This document shows, in pieces, positions 9,401-16,856 of a stretch of DNA of 64,000 bases. The number at the start of each line of letters is the position of its first letter. Position 1 is the stretch's first letter. Position numbers and translations under genes: made by a program. The notes under the pieces were generated by a model. It was given only the letters and a program-made list of their open reading frames with translations. It was not told the DNA's origin and ran no database searches. Origin of the DNA: a virus; the IMG/VR virus record IMGVR_UViG_3300020193_000005, positions 45,137 through 109,136 of that record. The stretch is one strand, 5' to 3'.

Positions 9401-11034
9401 ATCCTCAAATACTGGAAAGAAACAAACAAGACATCATCCAGGGACAAAATTTGCCGGATCACGTTGACAAATTCGTCGATCGTGCGGTCGGCGAGGGGAA
9501 AACCGATTTAGAAATACTCCAAGATCCTATTTTGAAAAGCGCAAATTCCAAGGATAGCTACGGCAAGCGTTTGGGGTTGGCTAGGCGAATAGCTATCGCC
9601 CGCGGCGACGAGAAACTCGTCGAACAAATAGACGAGTTCGTGGACGAGTTGCAGCGTTTCACGCCCGAACAGTACAACTCGGCGCTAGAGGAGGCCGTCG
9701 AAAAATTCAATAGCCCGTTCGACGAGCGACCGGTAGTCCTCGTACAAAGCCCGCTGGAAATAGTTTCCTCCGGCAGATATCGGACCGTTCACGACGGGAT
9801 GTCTTCGCAGAACAACGAGAACCCCATGACCCGCGGAACGAACGTCCCGGAATTACGGAGGACAGCCGAGTCGATGACTTTGAACATTCCCTTCGAGGAC
9901 GACGAACAAATCAGGTCGCTCAGACCCGCGTCGGCGATGGTGGCGCAAAGAACATCCAGCGAGGCCAGAAACGCGAAACTGCGCGAAATTTACGGCGACG
10001 ACGTGGAGATCATGCACGACGGCCCCTCGATCGGGAAAGAAGCAAACTTGGAAATCACGGAGGGAACCAGCGCAGAACAAAAAGGGCAAGGGCGGCAGTA
10101 CGGATTCAGCTCCATCATTCTCCGCCCCGAAACGGCGAACAGAACGCTCGCCGTCGACGGGGACGTGATAAGCGATCAGGGCGAATCTGGCGGCAGAATC
10201 TCCGCCGCTGGCGCAAGACTGACGAATCTTTCCCGAAAAGGCGAAATCGCCTCGCTGTTCTTCGATCCGCTGGCGCTACTGTTCGAGGAGAGAACCGGAA
10301 GAAGGGACACCGTCGCCAGCGTAAGAAACAGTCAAAACAAAAGATACGTAGAGGGTATGGTTCTTGGGTCTTTCGAGGTTTCCGACATCGAATCGGTGGT
10401 GGCTAATCCGTTATACCTTCGCGGATCCGGCAAAATTTGGGATTTCGATAAGAAAAAAACGAACTTGGTCGGAGTTACTCCGCAGGCTAGTTTCACGAAC
10501 CTAATCGCCGCCGCCAGACAGCGCGAAGACCTGGTTGACCGGTACGGAATAGACGTGGTGATCGATTCGCCGTATCTGCCGTTGGACGAGGTCGAACCGT
10601 TCAACGCCCAAATGACCGAAACCTGGGTGGGCAGAAAAATCGCAAACGGGGATTGGACAGGGGTCACGAAGTCGGATCTCATAAAAAACAGACGAACCAC
10701 CCCGTACGAAGCGTTGTTGAGATATCGAAAAGTGTTGGCGGAACGAGAGGGAACAATGGGGCTTCCGATTTTTGATCACCCCGACAACGACTTCAGGGAC
10801 GAACCAGGACAAGTCAAAAATTTCGTCTCCATGATTGACGAAGAGTTGGCGAGAATCGGCGGGTTTGGCGGGGTTTCGGATTCGGGAGCGATGCGAAGCG
10901 CACGGGTAAAGATGCTCATTCAAAGAATAAAAATGGGACAAATGAGCGTAGGTGAAGCGGCCGAGCAACTGGGCGTATCGCCGTCGACCATTTACGCGTT
11001 GATGAGGAAGCCCGCCGAAGCGGTCGGGAGGTGA
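3451..11034 (+). CDS. 2527-residue modular virion protein with DEDDh exonuclease module and C-terminal HTH
   Basis: One uninterrupted frame begins after an AGAGGA site. Residues about 1-1030 are unrecognised. About 1030-1210 is a low-complexity linker: 13 GGT codons in a row (6634-6672), then TPSPG-type and GGQTPPASPTP repeats. A DEDDh 3'-5' exonuclease module follows: VLDTET near nt 7430 (residue about 1327), NGNNFDLPLLDE (about 7770) and HDAKVDVGKTEET (about 8230), which supply the acidic and His residues in the expected order. D-S-G-A-M junctions are at 9157-9171, 9223-9237 and 10879-10893. After the last comes a short helix-turn-helix (MSVGEAAEQLGVSPSTIYAL). Between junctions two and three, the YGFSSIILRP...YVEG pattern faintly recalls ADP-ribosyltransferase-type toxin domains; this is weak. 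Probably a packaged polyprotein; the nuclease call is the firmest. Confidence 0.8.
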   Translation: MSPIFENIPPNSKVIAKHGSKVLFGLRNGSTALYDSKSGSFRRGDDADLMAMDDFSSSHNGEWADDRLRRFAASRKTLNLGSDISFKVVQKPRKSSSRDDVAQPQDLANMLPREFVNWARSYVPGQRLPISPPGYSGTDSCLGQNAGGRSSAKMPNADELTSMILRTYGFPQTAPVDATKEMRSAYEKGLLGRTIREMATPNILSMVAAARGLWVDRLNKIRCLGGPAANRFTNIFGVGCDIPSSPAELARDAASAAREAAGDASRAVGEAMERVGEARAGVGIAKERVGETIEATDEIPGDLSVTRMIGELRQSEQTLFDTDTGQMTRRAGGNQPLLINSANAVADETNKKATRRVLIHEGARRWINSWVERQKGEDPSNPLGVIRSAIRRRRSRQQATTTGALTPQQLNEQEVKLYAQGVIELIRLTDPELADELSEPSHLLNDINDPVAVRNAGNQNSKNVIEMMLTDALGPDAGRDRAKLQRYAANLFAIYQPYIEDRQNHPELKQTPVNFAPQKNLWETSNVVAFFTVPGFGGGRNQPLSNYVAPTPTNPGYAGSGMLDLLDRGEFPLFGMGYPGNNVVEAVTRSGVTPLDGYKHTTDSFYNKVVKNIGSGNAPFHGVYLFDSRLITEPESLMRLFDSPDGHLPVSGLSPAAVLQHTLEHEPKHLVAFSQRLRSNLGYTEAEWAERLGRQFKLGGSGLEDSRFGDPILGENPDHVYGPIDLFRDARSGTFIRRQVDELMIALRHPDYEGVVLPDGLRGWKSTDPVLNGAQKIALLWKFYANNISWDRTTAQNVQNLYALKAGKQAAAQLVAEIDESLKRRGFDDGVRRILQQAIREDLMYYEDGPLDRRRILGSSSEDALHQSINEAAIDAEIAQRISAGTPNPDRDQVINDLIAQGRVIPLGSRPDPGRPVTGPLSQHNRLSGQNRLTEKQIVLAQNFVGDAYAMSSAIELDAEFNTAIAQPDAPERVKQFIAAYRAVDPNFTDNDFYDIIELMAGREARYRLQHPNRPSPPRASAAPNRNLIGAPPAQARQASPPQAPPALGGGLGPGGTPPPPGGGGGGGGGGGGGVTPSPGGGTPSPGTPSPGTPSPGGGTPSPGTPSPGGGTPSPGTPAKKPRKKRTPKPKPGAQTPPASPTPGGQTPPASPTPGGQTPPASPTPGATPATPNQSPLPQGGSPVPRPRPTTQRPPQAKRTGPKPSSKADTTTVQKAGALSADIVQTIAVGDPNDSQWLQKSLDSLDSDDQAASDHRARAVQKVDRALDDVVAWANGRLLPKPVGIHPHYPIQIVAGPDDNPAVRELRQSTGPKDLLDRMDRLGYIVLDTETAGPDLEIHGGAIFHFYAKKRNPDGTVEELDLYIKPTVTPAMPVDRYPDAFETLPDGTRIARLSEELTSGPQKMLDRAEYDRAVSQGIDRTEAAARIAAFLNPDMPVVTMNGNNFDLPLLDEMLDEGRAAGTVDNDFGLIDLASVDLLAIGHNLLRGRHERHDRNRKVADLARRLYNGDKIPSGPELIGPWMTSKIGSPKGSVEGYNPATADIKEFWSEDGVKHFVETLPDGTKIKGEAMTMLKTNNKLDALANYAGVRARATHDAKVDVGKTEETMRALLEQGEIQGMSKYAFDHEAAAKAQEALGMGPPQGGTLDRKRPGDVRKAKGTAQRLAGGPGTRSSRTDTDLDLEQDERVDAFAPWPDAASRTGMSANPNLQVIEPQDGMTSAEKNEMTTLLEKLEGLDQIKQVRKATNLTPEERQRLKILLTKAADAYKKAKTRISDSQGDLTDDEGIRAWLAQLAKMEKFMKENPDLYSEEAIQLMVDGVINGAGNLTPESLVAMERRVNDLITKLGYQGEFFQDMVAAHLSVALDRAVREMRRRNPSLSANEIRELLGMDPDDTPLVVAILGDSGAMRSARRIAGTRRIDDIAPDSGAMRSTPVVARNPDSSRKTAEKTASILGRAESVGVDIDRQEREVVPRMAQNRKNEILNPQILERNKQDIIQGQNLPDHVDKFVDRAVGEGKTDLEILQDPILKSANSKDSYGKRLGLARRIAIARGDEKLVEQIDEFVDELQRFTPEQYNSALEEAVEKFNSPFDERPVVLVQSPLEIVSSGRYRTVHDGMSSQNNENPMTRGTNVPELRRTAESMTLNIPFEDDEQIRSLRPASAMVAQRTSSEARNAKLREIYGDDVEIMHDGPSIGKEANLEITEGTSAEQKGQGRQYGFSSIILRPETANRTLAVDGDVISDQGESGGRISAAGARLTNLSRKGEIASLFFDPLALLFEERTGRRDTVASVRNSQNKRYVEGMVLGSFEVSDIESVVANPLYLRGSGKIWDFDKKKTNLVGVTPQASFTNLIAAARQREDLVDRYGIDVVIDSPYLPLDEVEPFNAQMTETWVGRKIANGDWTGVTKSDLIKNRRTTPYEALLRYRKVLAEREGTMGLPIFDHPDNDFRDEPGQVKNFVSMIDEELARIGGFGGVSDSGAMRSARVKMLIQRIKMGQMSVGEAAEQLGVSPSTIYALMRKPAEAVGR

Positions 11035-11038
11035 CGAA

Positions 11039-13909
11039 ATGATTGAATCCGCCACGCAAAGATTCATTTCGGCGATGGGCGAAATCGACGCGACCAGAAT
11101 GGAATCCAAGAAAAAGTCTCTCGGTCGGGACATGAATCCGTACACCGCCAGGGACGCCGATTTGGACAGATTGGTCCTCGAGGGAATAGCACGCGTAAAC
11201 ATGGGTAGGGGCATCCCCGATCCGACGCCGTTCGGAAACGTCGGAGCGATGACGCGGAATCAACCCCCCCCGGCGAGACCCGAGAACAGATTGCGCAGGG
11301 CGGTCAGGCGTTCCATGCGCGACACCCCGAAGAGGGTCGCGAGGGGAACCAGCTCATTGCGACGATACCTCGAGTCGAGCGACGGCGTCTCGGGGAGGAT
11401 GGCCTCGGAAAGACCGATCGATCAAATTTTCCAGAATTTCAAAAGGGTGTCCATCGACGAGATACGAAGCGGCGTAAATTCAGTCGTCGGGAAAGTCGAT
11501 TCAGTCATGGGGCAACGACCGAGAACGATCGGCGAAATATTGAGAAATCTGAAAAGTTTGGAAAATCTCATCAACGGAATGAATCCGGACGGATCGCCGA
11601 CCCCGAACGGAGAGAATAGGAATTTTCGTTTGCTTCCCCTTTTTTTCATGGCGTCCACACAGAATGCTCTTAGGGAAGCGATGGGAGATAGATTCGACGG
11701 AGAAAAAACGATTCCGTCGAAGCACGACATCGGCGTGTACTACGCGACGGCGTACTCGATGCTGGAGAATCCGGAGGCTTTTCGGGACGTCGATTTCATA
11801 ATTCAGCCGATGTCCATGCCCGACATCTTCGGTCATCCGGGCGCAGAAGGATCAGTTTCGATGGTTCCGTCGTATTACTCCTTCCACGCGCGGCCGCCGA
11901 AAAGCAGCGTTAGGCGTGAAAGGGGCGGCGGGTTCGATACCTCCGGAGTAGCCGACACCTACGTGGCGTTCTCGCCGGTCAAGGACTATAGCGAAGGTCT
12001 AATGATAAACGTGACCCATAATCCAAGGATCGTCGGCGGTCGACTGCCGGTGCTCATGAGATTGGCGATGTACGGAGAAGAAGGGGACAAAGAAACGGTC
12101 GTCAAGGGTTTCATTGTGCCGAAGTCGCAAACCGGAAAACGATCCGTTACCGAGAAGTTTCAGGAGACGGAATTCGTGCACGAACGGCGGACCGGCGAAA
12201 GGGCGACGTTTCAGAGACTTTTGAAGGAAGCCAACGATTTCATGGATGCCTATTCGGAAGAAATTTCTCCGTCGTTCGTTGTGGAGACGACGGGACTTGA
12301 CATAGTGCTTTCGCTGATCGAAGAGGCTCAACGAATTTTCAAAAAAGCGAACGACGCGTTGGCCGAAGATCCATCCGTTTCGCCGTCAATGGTGGAAGCC
12401 ATGCGCGACGAGGGCAAGCGGCTTATTGATCTGGCCGACATGACGGCCTCCATGGCTTTGGCTTTTCACGAATTCGGTCACTTTTTTGACAAAGTTGGCG
12501 ACTACAAAAATAGTCCCGCCTACCCGGAGGCGTCCGATACGGGGGGTAGGGGTTTGAATACCGCGTACGAGTACAGAAGGGATCTGGCGATACTCGAATC
12601 GCTGAAAAAGGGAGAACCTTCGCCGTATCTTGAATCCGTCGCCGAAGAGCTTATGCACGGCAAAGTGAAGAACATTTTGAAAAACTTTTTGACCACGTAC
12701 GTCGATATGACGGCCGCCCTAACGGCAATGGAGAGATTGTCGCTGGTCAGATCCTCCCTGAATCCGTTGATCGGCGACGTGGCGAAATTGGTAAACGACA
12801 ACGACGGTTTAGCCGGCTGGGCCTGGGTGAAAATGGTAGTGACCGGACAAACCAAAACGGTCGAAGACGCGGTTTCTACGATCAAAATGGCGGGGCTCGT
12901 CAAAGTAAACCCGGATAATTCGCCCTCCAGGGTCGAAGCGGAGGCAAGGCGAATCATAGGGGAATTGCGAAAAATATTCAGCTACGGGGCGGCCCGTGGC
13001 GTCGCTTGGGATATGCGCTCGCGCGCGTCGCGCCTGTTGACCCCCTCGGCTTTTGCCGCGCAAGCTATGGATAACGAAAATTTTAATTCCCTTTTGGCCA
13101 AGGCGGACGATCGGCAAAGAGCGATGATGCTCGCAGTGATGGCGGACGCCCTGGTTCGCGGCTACGACAACCAACTAAAAACATCCATAGAAGCCACGAA
13201 AGAGCGAATCATCGAAAACGAAAGGTTGTTCAAGGGTGAAGGAGAGGTGCCCGATAAATACATGGGACTAAGAAGAAACGCGTGGCTTTCGGAGTGGCTG
13301 TCCGGGCAGTCGTTCAACGTCGACGGGTATGCGACGGGCTGGAGTAGTCTCATGTCCGAATTGATTTCATCCAATCCCGACGTCGTCGTTGAGTTTCTGG
13401 AACTATTCGGCAGAAAGAACGCGATAGACGGTTGGTTTGACGCCGACGGCTCCTTCAGTAAAAAAGAATTCGTCAAAAGGGAAATAACAAGAAAACACGT
13501 AGACCAACCCAGTTCGTATAGTCCGATTCTTCACGCCATAAATAACGCCGTAAACGGCAGGGGTTATTCCGGATGGAAGGATCTGACCGACGACGAATCG
13601 GCGACTTTGGCCGCCGTGATCGGGAAAATAACTCAGTATGCGGATCAAACGGATTACGACATGGCGAATCCGAGACCCAAGCACGTTCAGGTCTCAAACG
13701 CCGAAACTTACGCGGAACTCAACGCCATCCTAAGCCTGAATATTCTTTCCTTCCTGAATGGGTTGACGCAAAGAGAGAGGGACATCGCCCTAAAATTGCG
13801 TTCGCAGATGATGTCAAGAGTAAACGAAATGCGAGGACGAATGTTGCGTAATTCCAGGCGATTGCGAACCCCCGAGGAACAAATGCGAACCCCCAAGGAG
13901 CAAAGATGA
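11039..13909 (+). CDS. 956-residue virion-block protein with HExxH metalloprotease motif and shared PDPTPFG motif
   Basis: The start follows GGGAGGTGA, four bases after the previous stop. Residues 31-66 (11129-11236) carry the shared motif DADLDRLVLEGI then NMGRGIPDPTPFG, found also in the 2040- and 6466-residue proteins. Soon after comes N-V-G-A-M, which may be a degenerate junction. Residues 477-481 are HEFGH (12467-12481) within AFHEFGHFFDK, a zincin signature. The rest is unrecognised, predicted helical, with no transmembrane segment. It overlaps the next gene by ATGA. With the HEFFH module of the first protein this is the second putative zinc protease of the block; it could be an effector or a capsid-maturation enzyme. 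Protease activity is inferred from the motif only. Confidence 0.75.
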   Translation: MIESATQRFISAMGEIDATRMESKKKSLGRDMNPYTARDADLDRLVLEGIARVNMGRGIPDPTPFGNVGAMTRNQPPPARPENRLRRAVRRSMRDTPKRVARGTSSLRRYLESSDGVSGRMASERPIDQIFQNFKRVSIDEIRSGVNSVVGKVDSVMGQRPRTIGEILRNLKSLENLINGMNPDGSPTPNGENRNFRLLPLFFMASTQNALREAMGDRFDGEKTIPSKHDIGVYYATAYSMLENPEAFRDVDFIIQPMSMPDIFGHPGAEGSVSMVPSYYSFHARPPKSSVRRERGGGFDTSGVADTYVAFSPVKDYSEGLMINVTHNPRIVGGRLPVLMRLAMYGEEGDKETVVKGFIVPKSQTGKRSVTEKFQETEFVHERRTGERATFQRLLKEANDFMDAYSEEISPSFVVETTGLDIVLSLIEEAQRIFKKANDALAEDPSVSPSMVEAMRDEGKRLIDLADMTASMALAFHEFGHFFDKVGDYKNSPAYPEASDTGGRGLNTAYEYRRDLAILESLKKGEPSPYLESVAEELMHGKVKNILKNFLTTYVDMTAALTAMERLSLVRSSLNPLIGDVAKLVNDNDGLAGWAWVKMVVTGQTKTVEDAVSTIKMAGLVKVNPDNSPSRVEAEARRIIGELRKIFSYGAARGVAWDMRSRASRLLTPSAFAAQAMDNENFNSLLAKADDRQRAMMLAVMADALVRGYDNQLKTSIEATKERIIENERLFKGEGEVPDKYMGLRRNAWLSEWLSGQSFNVDGYATGWSSLMSELISSNPDVVVEFLELFGRKNAIDGWFDADGSFSKKEFVKREITRKHVDQPSSYSPILHAINNAVNGRGYSGWKDLTDDESATLAAVIGKITQYADQTDYDMANPRPKHVQVSNAETYAELNAILSLNILSFLNGLTQRERDIALKLRSQMMSRVNEMRGRMLRNSRRLRTPEEQMRTPKEQR

Positions 13910-14208
13910 CCGAAACGAACGAAATGCCCCCGAAAGAAGAGATTGATCCGCTCAAGCAGAGGGAGATGGACGTCGCCGACGACATGTTCGGTTTTGGCAG
14001 AAAGAGCGCTAAAAAGGTTTTCCTTTCACTATTGACGGACAAAATGATGGAAAATGGAGTAAAGCCGGAATTAGCGAAGGACGTGGTGCTCTCGTTGTTG
14101 CCGGATTTGACCGAAATCGAAAAAGCCATCAGCGAAAATATAAGCTTTGCCGATCTGGCGAAAAGATACGAAAATTTCATGGATGGGGAATTGAGGGAAA
14201 ATGAATGA
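13906..14208 (+). CDS. Small acidic hypothetical protein (100 aa)
   Basis: ATGA overlap with the preceding long gene. The product is acidic and Lys/Glu-rich (PPKEEIDPLKQREMDVADDMFGFG, given here only as a descriptive stretch split: PPKEEIDPLKQ, REMDVADDMFGFG), likely helical, without recognisable domain. It overlaps the next gene by eight bases. Its place between virion genes suggests a structural or chaperone role, but nothing in the sequence proves this. Confidence 0.65.
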   Translation: MTETNEMPPKEEIDPLKQREMDVADDMFGFGRKSAKKVFLSLLTDKMMENGVKPELAKDVVLSLLPDLTEIEKAISENISFADLAKRYENFMDGELRENE

Positions 14209-14770
14209 GTTCTTGAACTCAAAAGCCGATCCGCTCGGAGGTCTTTTGCCCCAGGAGGTCGTAACCGGCGACGTCATGCGCGGATACGGTCCCAGAAGGG
14301 GAAATCTGGAGAGATTGCTTCGCTACTGGAGACCGATCATGAAGAAGCCCGGCGGATTCAGGAGGTGCAGGGTCATTCTCGCCGATCATCCCGAGCTGTA
14401 TCCGCTCAACAACATATGCGCCTGGTTGCATCACGAAACGACCGGATTATGGCCGAACGAAGGCTGTCACCACCCGGGCATGAAAAACTGCAGAAGAAAA
14501 CTGCGCGGCGTCGTCAACGGATCGATCTGGAGCGACTCGGATTTCAACGACAGGCTCAAGAAAATTACGAGGAGAAGGGGAAAGAAGGATCTCAGATCCA
14601 GTGGCGGTATCGACGCGGCCCAGACCTACGATCCGTTCGTGCCGGTCATAACGGACGACGACTGGAATCACGCCTGGGTGGTTTTGGACGACTTCGTAAA
14701 GATGGAACCGACCTTCGTCGCGTACGTTTGCTCGGACGATAACTGGGAGATGTTCGATTCGGATGTCTGA
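14201..14770 (+). CDS. Phage structural-block protein with conserved CAWLHH / TGxWP motif (189 aa)
   Basis: Overlaps both neighbours by eight bases. The N-terminal third contains PGGFRRCRVILADHPEL and NNICAWLHHETTGLWP. This pattern (G-G-F-x-R-C, then C-A-W-L-H-H-x-x-T-G-x-W-P) is familiar to me from actinobacteriophage proteins near the capsid genes, where no function is established. The C-terminal part has a basic run (KKITRRRGKKDLR) and an acidic tail. The conserved Cys and His could bind metal, but I cannot show it. The gene is probably translationally coupled to the 697-residue gene that follows. Confidence 0.7.
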   Translation: MNEFLNSKADPLGGLLPQEVVTGDVMRGYGPRRGNLERLLRYWRPIMKKPGGFRRCRVILADHPELYPLNNICAWLHHETTGLWPNEGCHHPGMKNCRRKLRGVVNGSIWSDSDFNDRLKKITRRRGKKDLRSSGGIDAAQTYDPFVPVITDDDWNHAWVVLDDFVKMEPTFVAYVCSDDNWEMFDSDV

Positions 14771-16856
14771 CGCTATGGGCAACGACGACTGTTGCGGGAG
14801 TAGAACTCTCGTCAAGAGGACAATTTCGCCGGCGCTCGCCGTCATGCGAACAAACGTATACGACGTGCCGCTGTATTTTTTTCGCAATAGACAGAAAACC
14901 GTGGACTACAAGTGTCTGATGACGAAATCCATATCCGAGAGAAGGACGACGAGTCATCAAATCAGCGTCAAGTCGGGGATAATTTCGTCGGACGACCCGG
15001 TCTCCAGGGCGGTTCAAACCGTGGGCGGAATTTTGATTCCGGGGAATATGTCCAGGATCAGGAGGCCTTTCAGATCCACCATCGGTTCGGCCGTGGTTAC
15101 GGGACCACGGGGTCTGATTCCGTCCACGGTTTCCAGACTTTCGCCGGGAATGATCCCGAAACCGGACAGGGGATTTAGGTGTCCGGAGGGTTTTCAATTC
15201 GGGGGACAATTCACGGACAAGTACTACTCGACGTGCGGGAAAAAACTCTTTCAGCTAGCCCTGACCGTGGGAGCGAATTTCGACAGATACGTAAAGCTGT
15301 CCTCCGCGGGCGCCCTGAGAAAATTCAGGATAAACGGATTCGAATTGTCTCCCATCTCCAGGGAGAGACAAATATCGGCATCGGATCAAATCTCGACCAT
15401 TCGGAATCCCCAAATTGATATACCCGAAGTCGGCTCGTATAGCGTGTCCAAATTCAGGGAAGCATTGCAATCCGTCGTGAAGGATATGACGGACAGGGGA
15501 GAGTCCTTGTCCCGCCTGGTGAGAAGGGACGGGTTGGTCCTGGAACCGCTCGTATCCGCCAAAGTCCTGAGGACGGTTCCGGACAACAAAAGCATGGAGG
15601 AATCCGCCTACGTGACGTTCGCTAAAAATCCCGCATACATAGGCGGAGACGAAATGTGGATGTTCTCCAACAGCGGAGTGAATTCGCTCGTTTACGTACT
15701 CCCCAACGGCGGAACCCTGACACTAAGAAAGAAAAGGAATCTATCGAACGGGGAACGAAGGAAGCTCGGGAGAACGATATCCGACGCCAGGAAAATGACC
15801 CTGTCCGACAATCCAGCGATCAGGTTGGAACACGTTTCCTCGGAAATGGACGGACCGATAGCGTACGAACAAAATTTTAGCGACATAGATTTTCCCAACG
15901 ATATGGTGATCGTGTTCGACGCGAAGACCAAAAAACAACGCCAGGTTCGCAAATGGCACAGGGACGCATATCTTCTGGATCCGAAAAAGAGAGTGATCTC
16001 CGAAAGGTCTACGCAGATAGAGGACGTCGCCGGGATGCAGGACGATCTCGGCGAGGCCGTTTCCATGCTGAACGACGGAGGGCAAATCGGAAACATAAGT
16101 CCGGAAATACGGATACCGGCTATGGAAAGATCCGGGGTTTTTAGAGCCAGGCGCGCCGGCGACCGCGCCACGGAGTATTACAACGGTCGGCAAAAACTCG
16201 TCGCCATGAGTTCCAGGGTCGAATTCGAGCACATCGGAGCAATGACGACCGCAGAAATACAGTCGCAATTGGGGGCGGTCGCTCCGTACGTTTGGTTCGC
16301 CGGATCGGGGATAAGAAGACCCTACATATATTCGATGCCCGACGGCGACAAGAACGCAACCAGAACCTCGAGGGTAAGCGACGAAAGTTTCGCAAACGCG
16401 GAAGATATGACTCGACTGATGATCGCCGACATCCTCACCGATTCTCTGTCGAGAAATCCTTCGCTGATATACACCTCGCAGTTCGACGGAAAAAACAGGA
16501 CCTATTCGGCGCCTCTTTCGCTGTCGGCGATGTCGGGAATGAACAGGAAGGAAAAAGAGAAGAGAATATCCGAGACTTCCGCGGAGGTAATGCGCGATCT
16601 TCGGGTCTCCATATATTCGGATTACTTCCGTTCGTTGAGGGCAGCTCAAAGAAAAAGATCCCTGTCGTTGCTGGAGGAACTCCTAGAGAGAGCTAAAATG
16701 TTCTCGTTCGCCGATTTTGCGAGAAGAATGGCCATAGACGGAAAAATGTCGGAAGCCGAACGCATTCATCTCGAATCGGTGAAAAGACTCTACGAAAATA
16801 GGGTTCAACATCTGTACTCGGGCATAAAGACGATCAGGGAGATAATCGGTGAATAA
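14763..16856 (+). CDS. 697-residue virion-block protein with FRCPEGFQFGGQFTD Cys motif
   Basis: Starts inside the end of the previous gene. Near residue 140 is FRCPEGFQFGGQFTDKYYS followed by TCGKKL, a C-P-x-G-x-x-x-G-G-Q-F-T-D...C pattern I associate with large actinobacteriophage virion proteins. The remainder is unrecognised, with a helical, basic C-terminus (LEELLERAKMFSFADFARRM). No D-S-G-x-M junction is present, although HIGAM occurs once. The stop overlaps the GTG of the following 2040-codon gene. Likely a structural or packaged protein by position; the function is unknown. Confidence 0.7.
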   Translation: MSDAMGNDDCCGSRTLVKRTISPALAVMRTNVYDVPLYFFRNRQKTVDYKCLMTKSISERRTTSHQISVKSGIISSDDPVSRAVQTVGGILIPGNMSRIRRPFRSTIGSAVVTGPRGLIPSTVSRLSPGMIPKPDRGFRCPEGFQFGGQFTDKYYSTCGKKLFQLALTVGANFDRYVKLSSAGALRKFRINGFELSPISRERQISASDQISTIRNPQIDIPEVGSYSVSKFREALQSVVKDMTDRGESLSRLVRRDGLVLEPLVSAKVLRTVPDNKSMEESAYVTFAKNPAYIGGDEMWMFSNSGVNSLVYVLPNGGTLTLRKKRNLSNGERRKLGRTISDARKMTLSDNPAIRLEHVSSEMDGPIAYEQNFSDIDFPNDMVIVFDAKTKKQRQVRKWHRDAYLLDPKKRVISERSTQIEDVAGMQDDLGEAVSMLNDGGQIGNISPEIRIPAMERSGVFRARRAGDRATEYYNGRQKLVAMSSRVEFEHIGAMTTAEIQSQLGAVAPYVWFAGSGIRRPYIYSMPDGDKNATRTSRVSDESFANAEDMTRLMIADILTDSLSRNPSLIYTSQFDGKNRTYSAPLSLSAMSGMNRKEKEKRISETSAEVMRDLRVSIYSDYFRSLRAAQRKRSLSLLEELLERAKMFSFADFARRMAIDGKMSEAERIHLESVKRLYENRVQHLYSGIKTIREIIGE

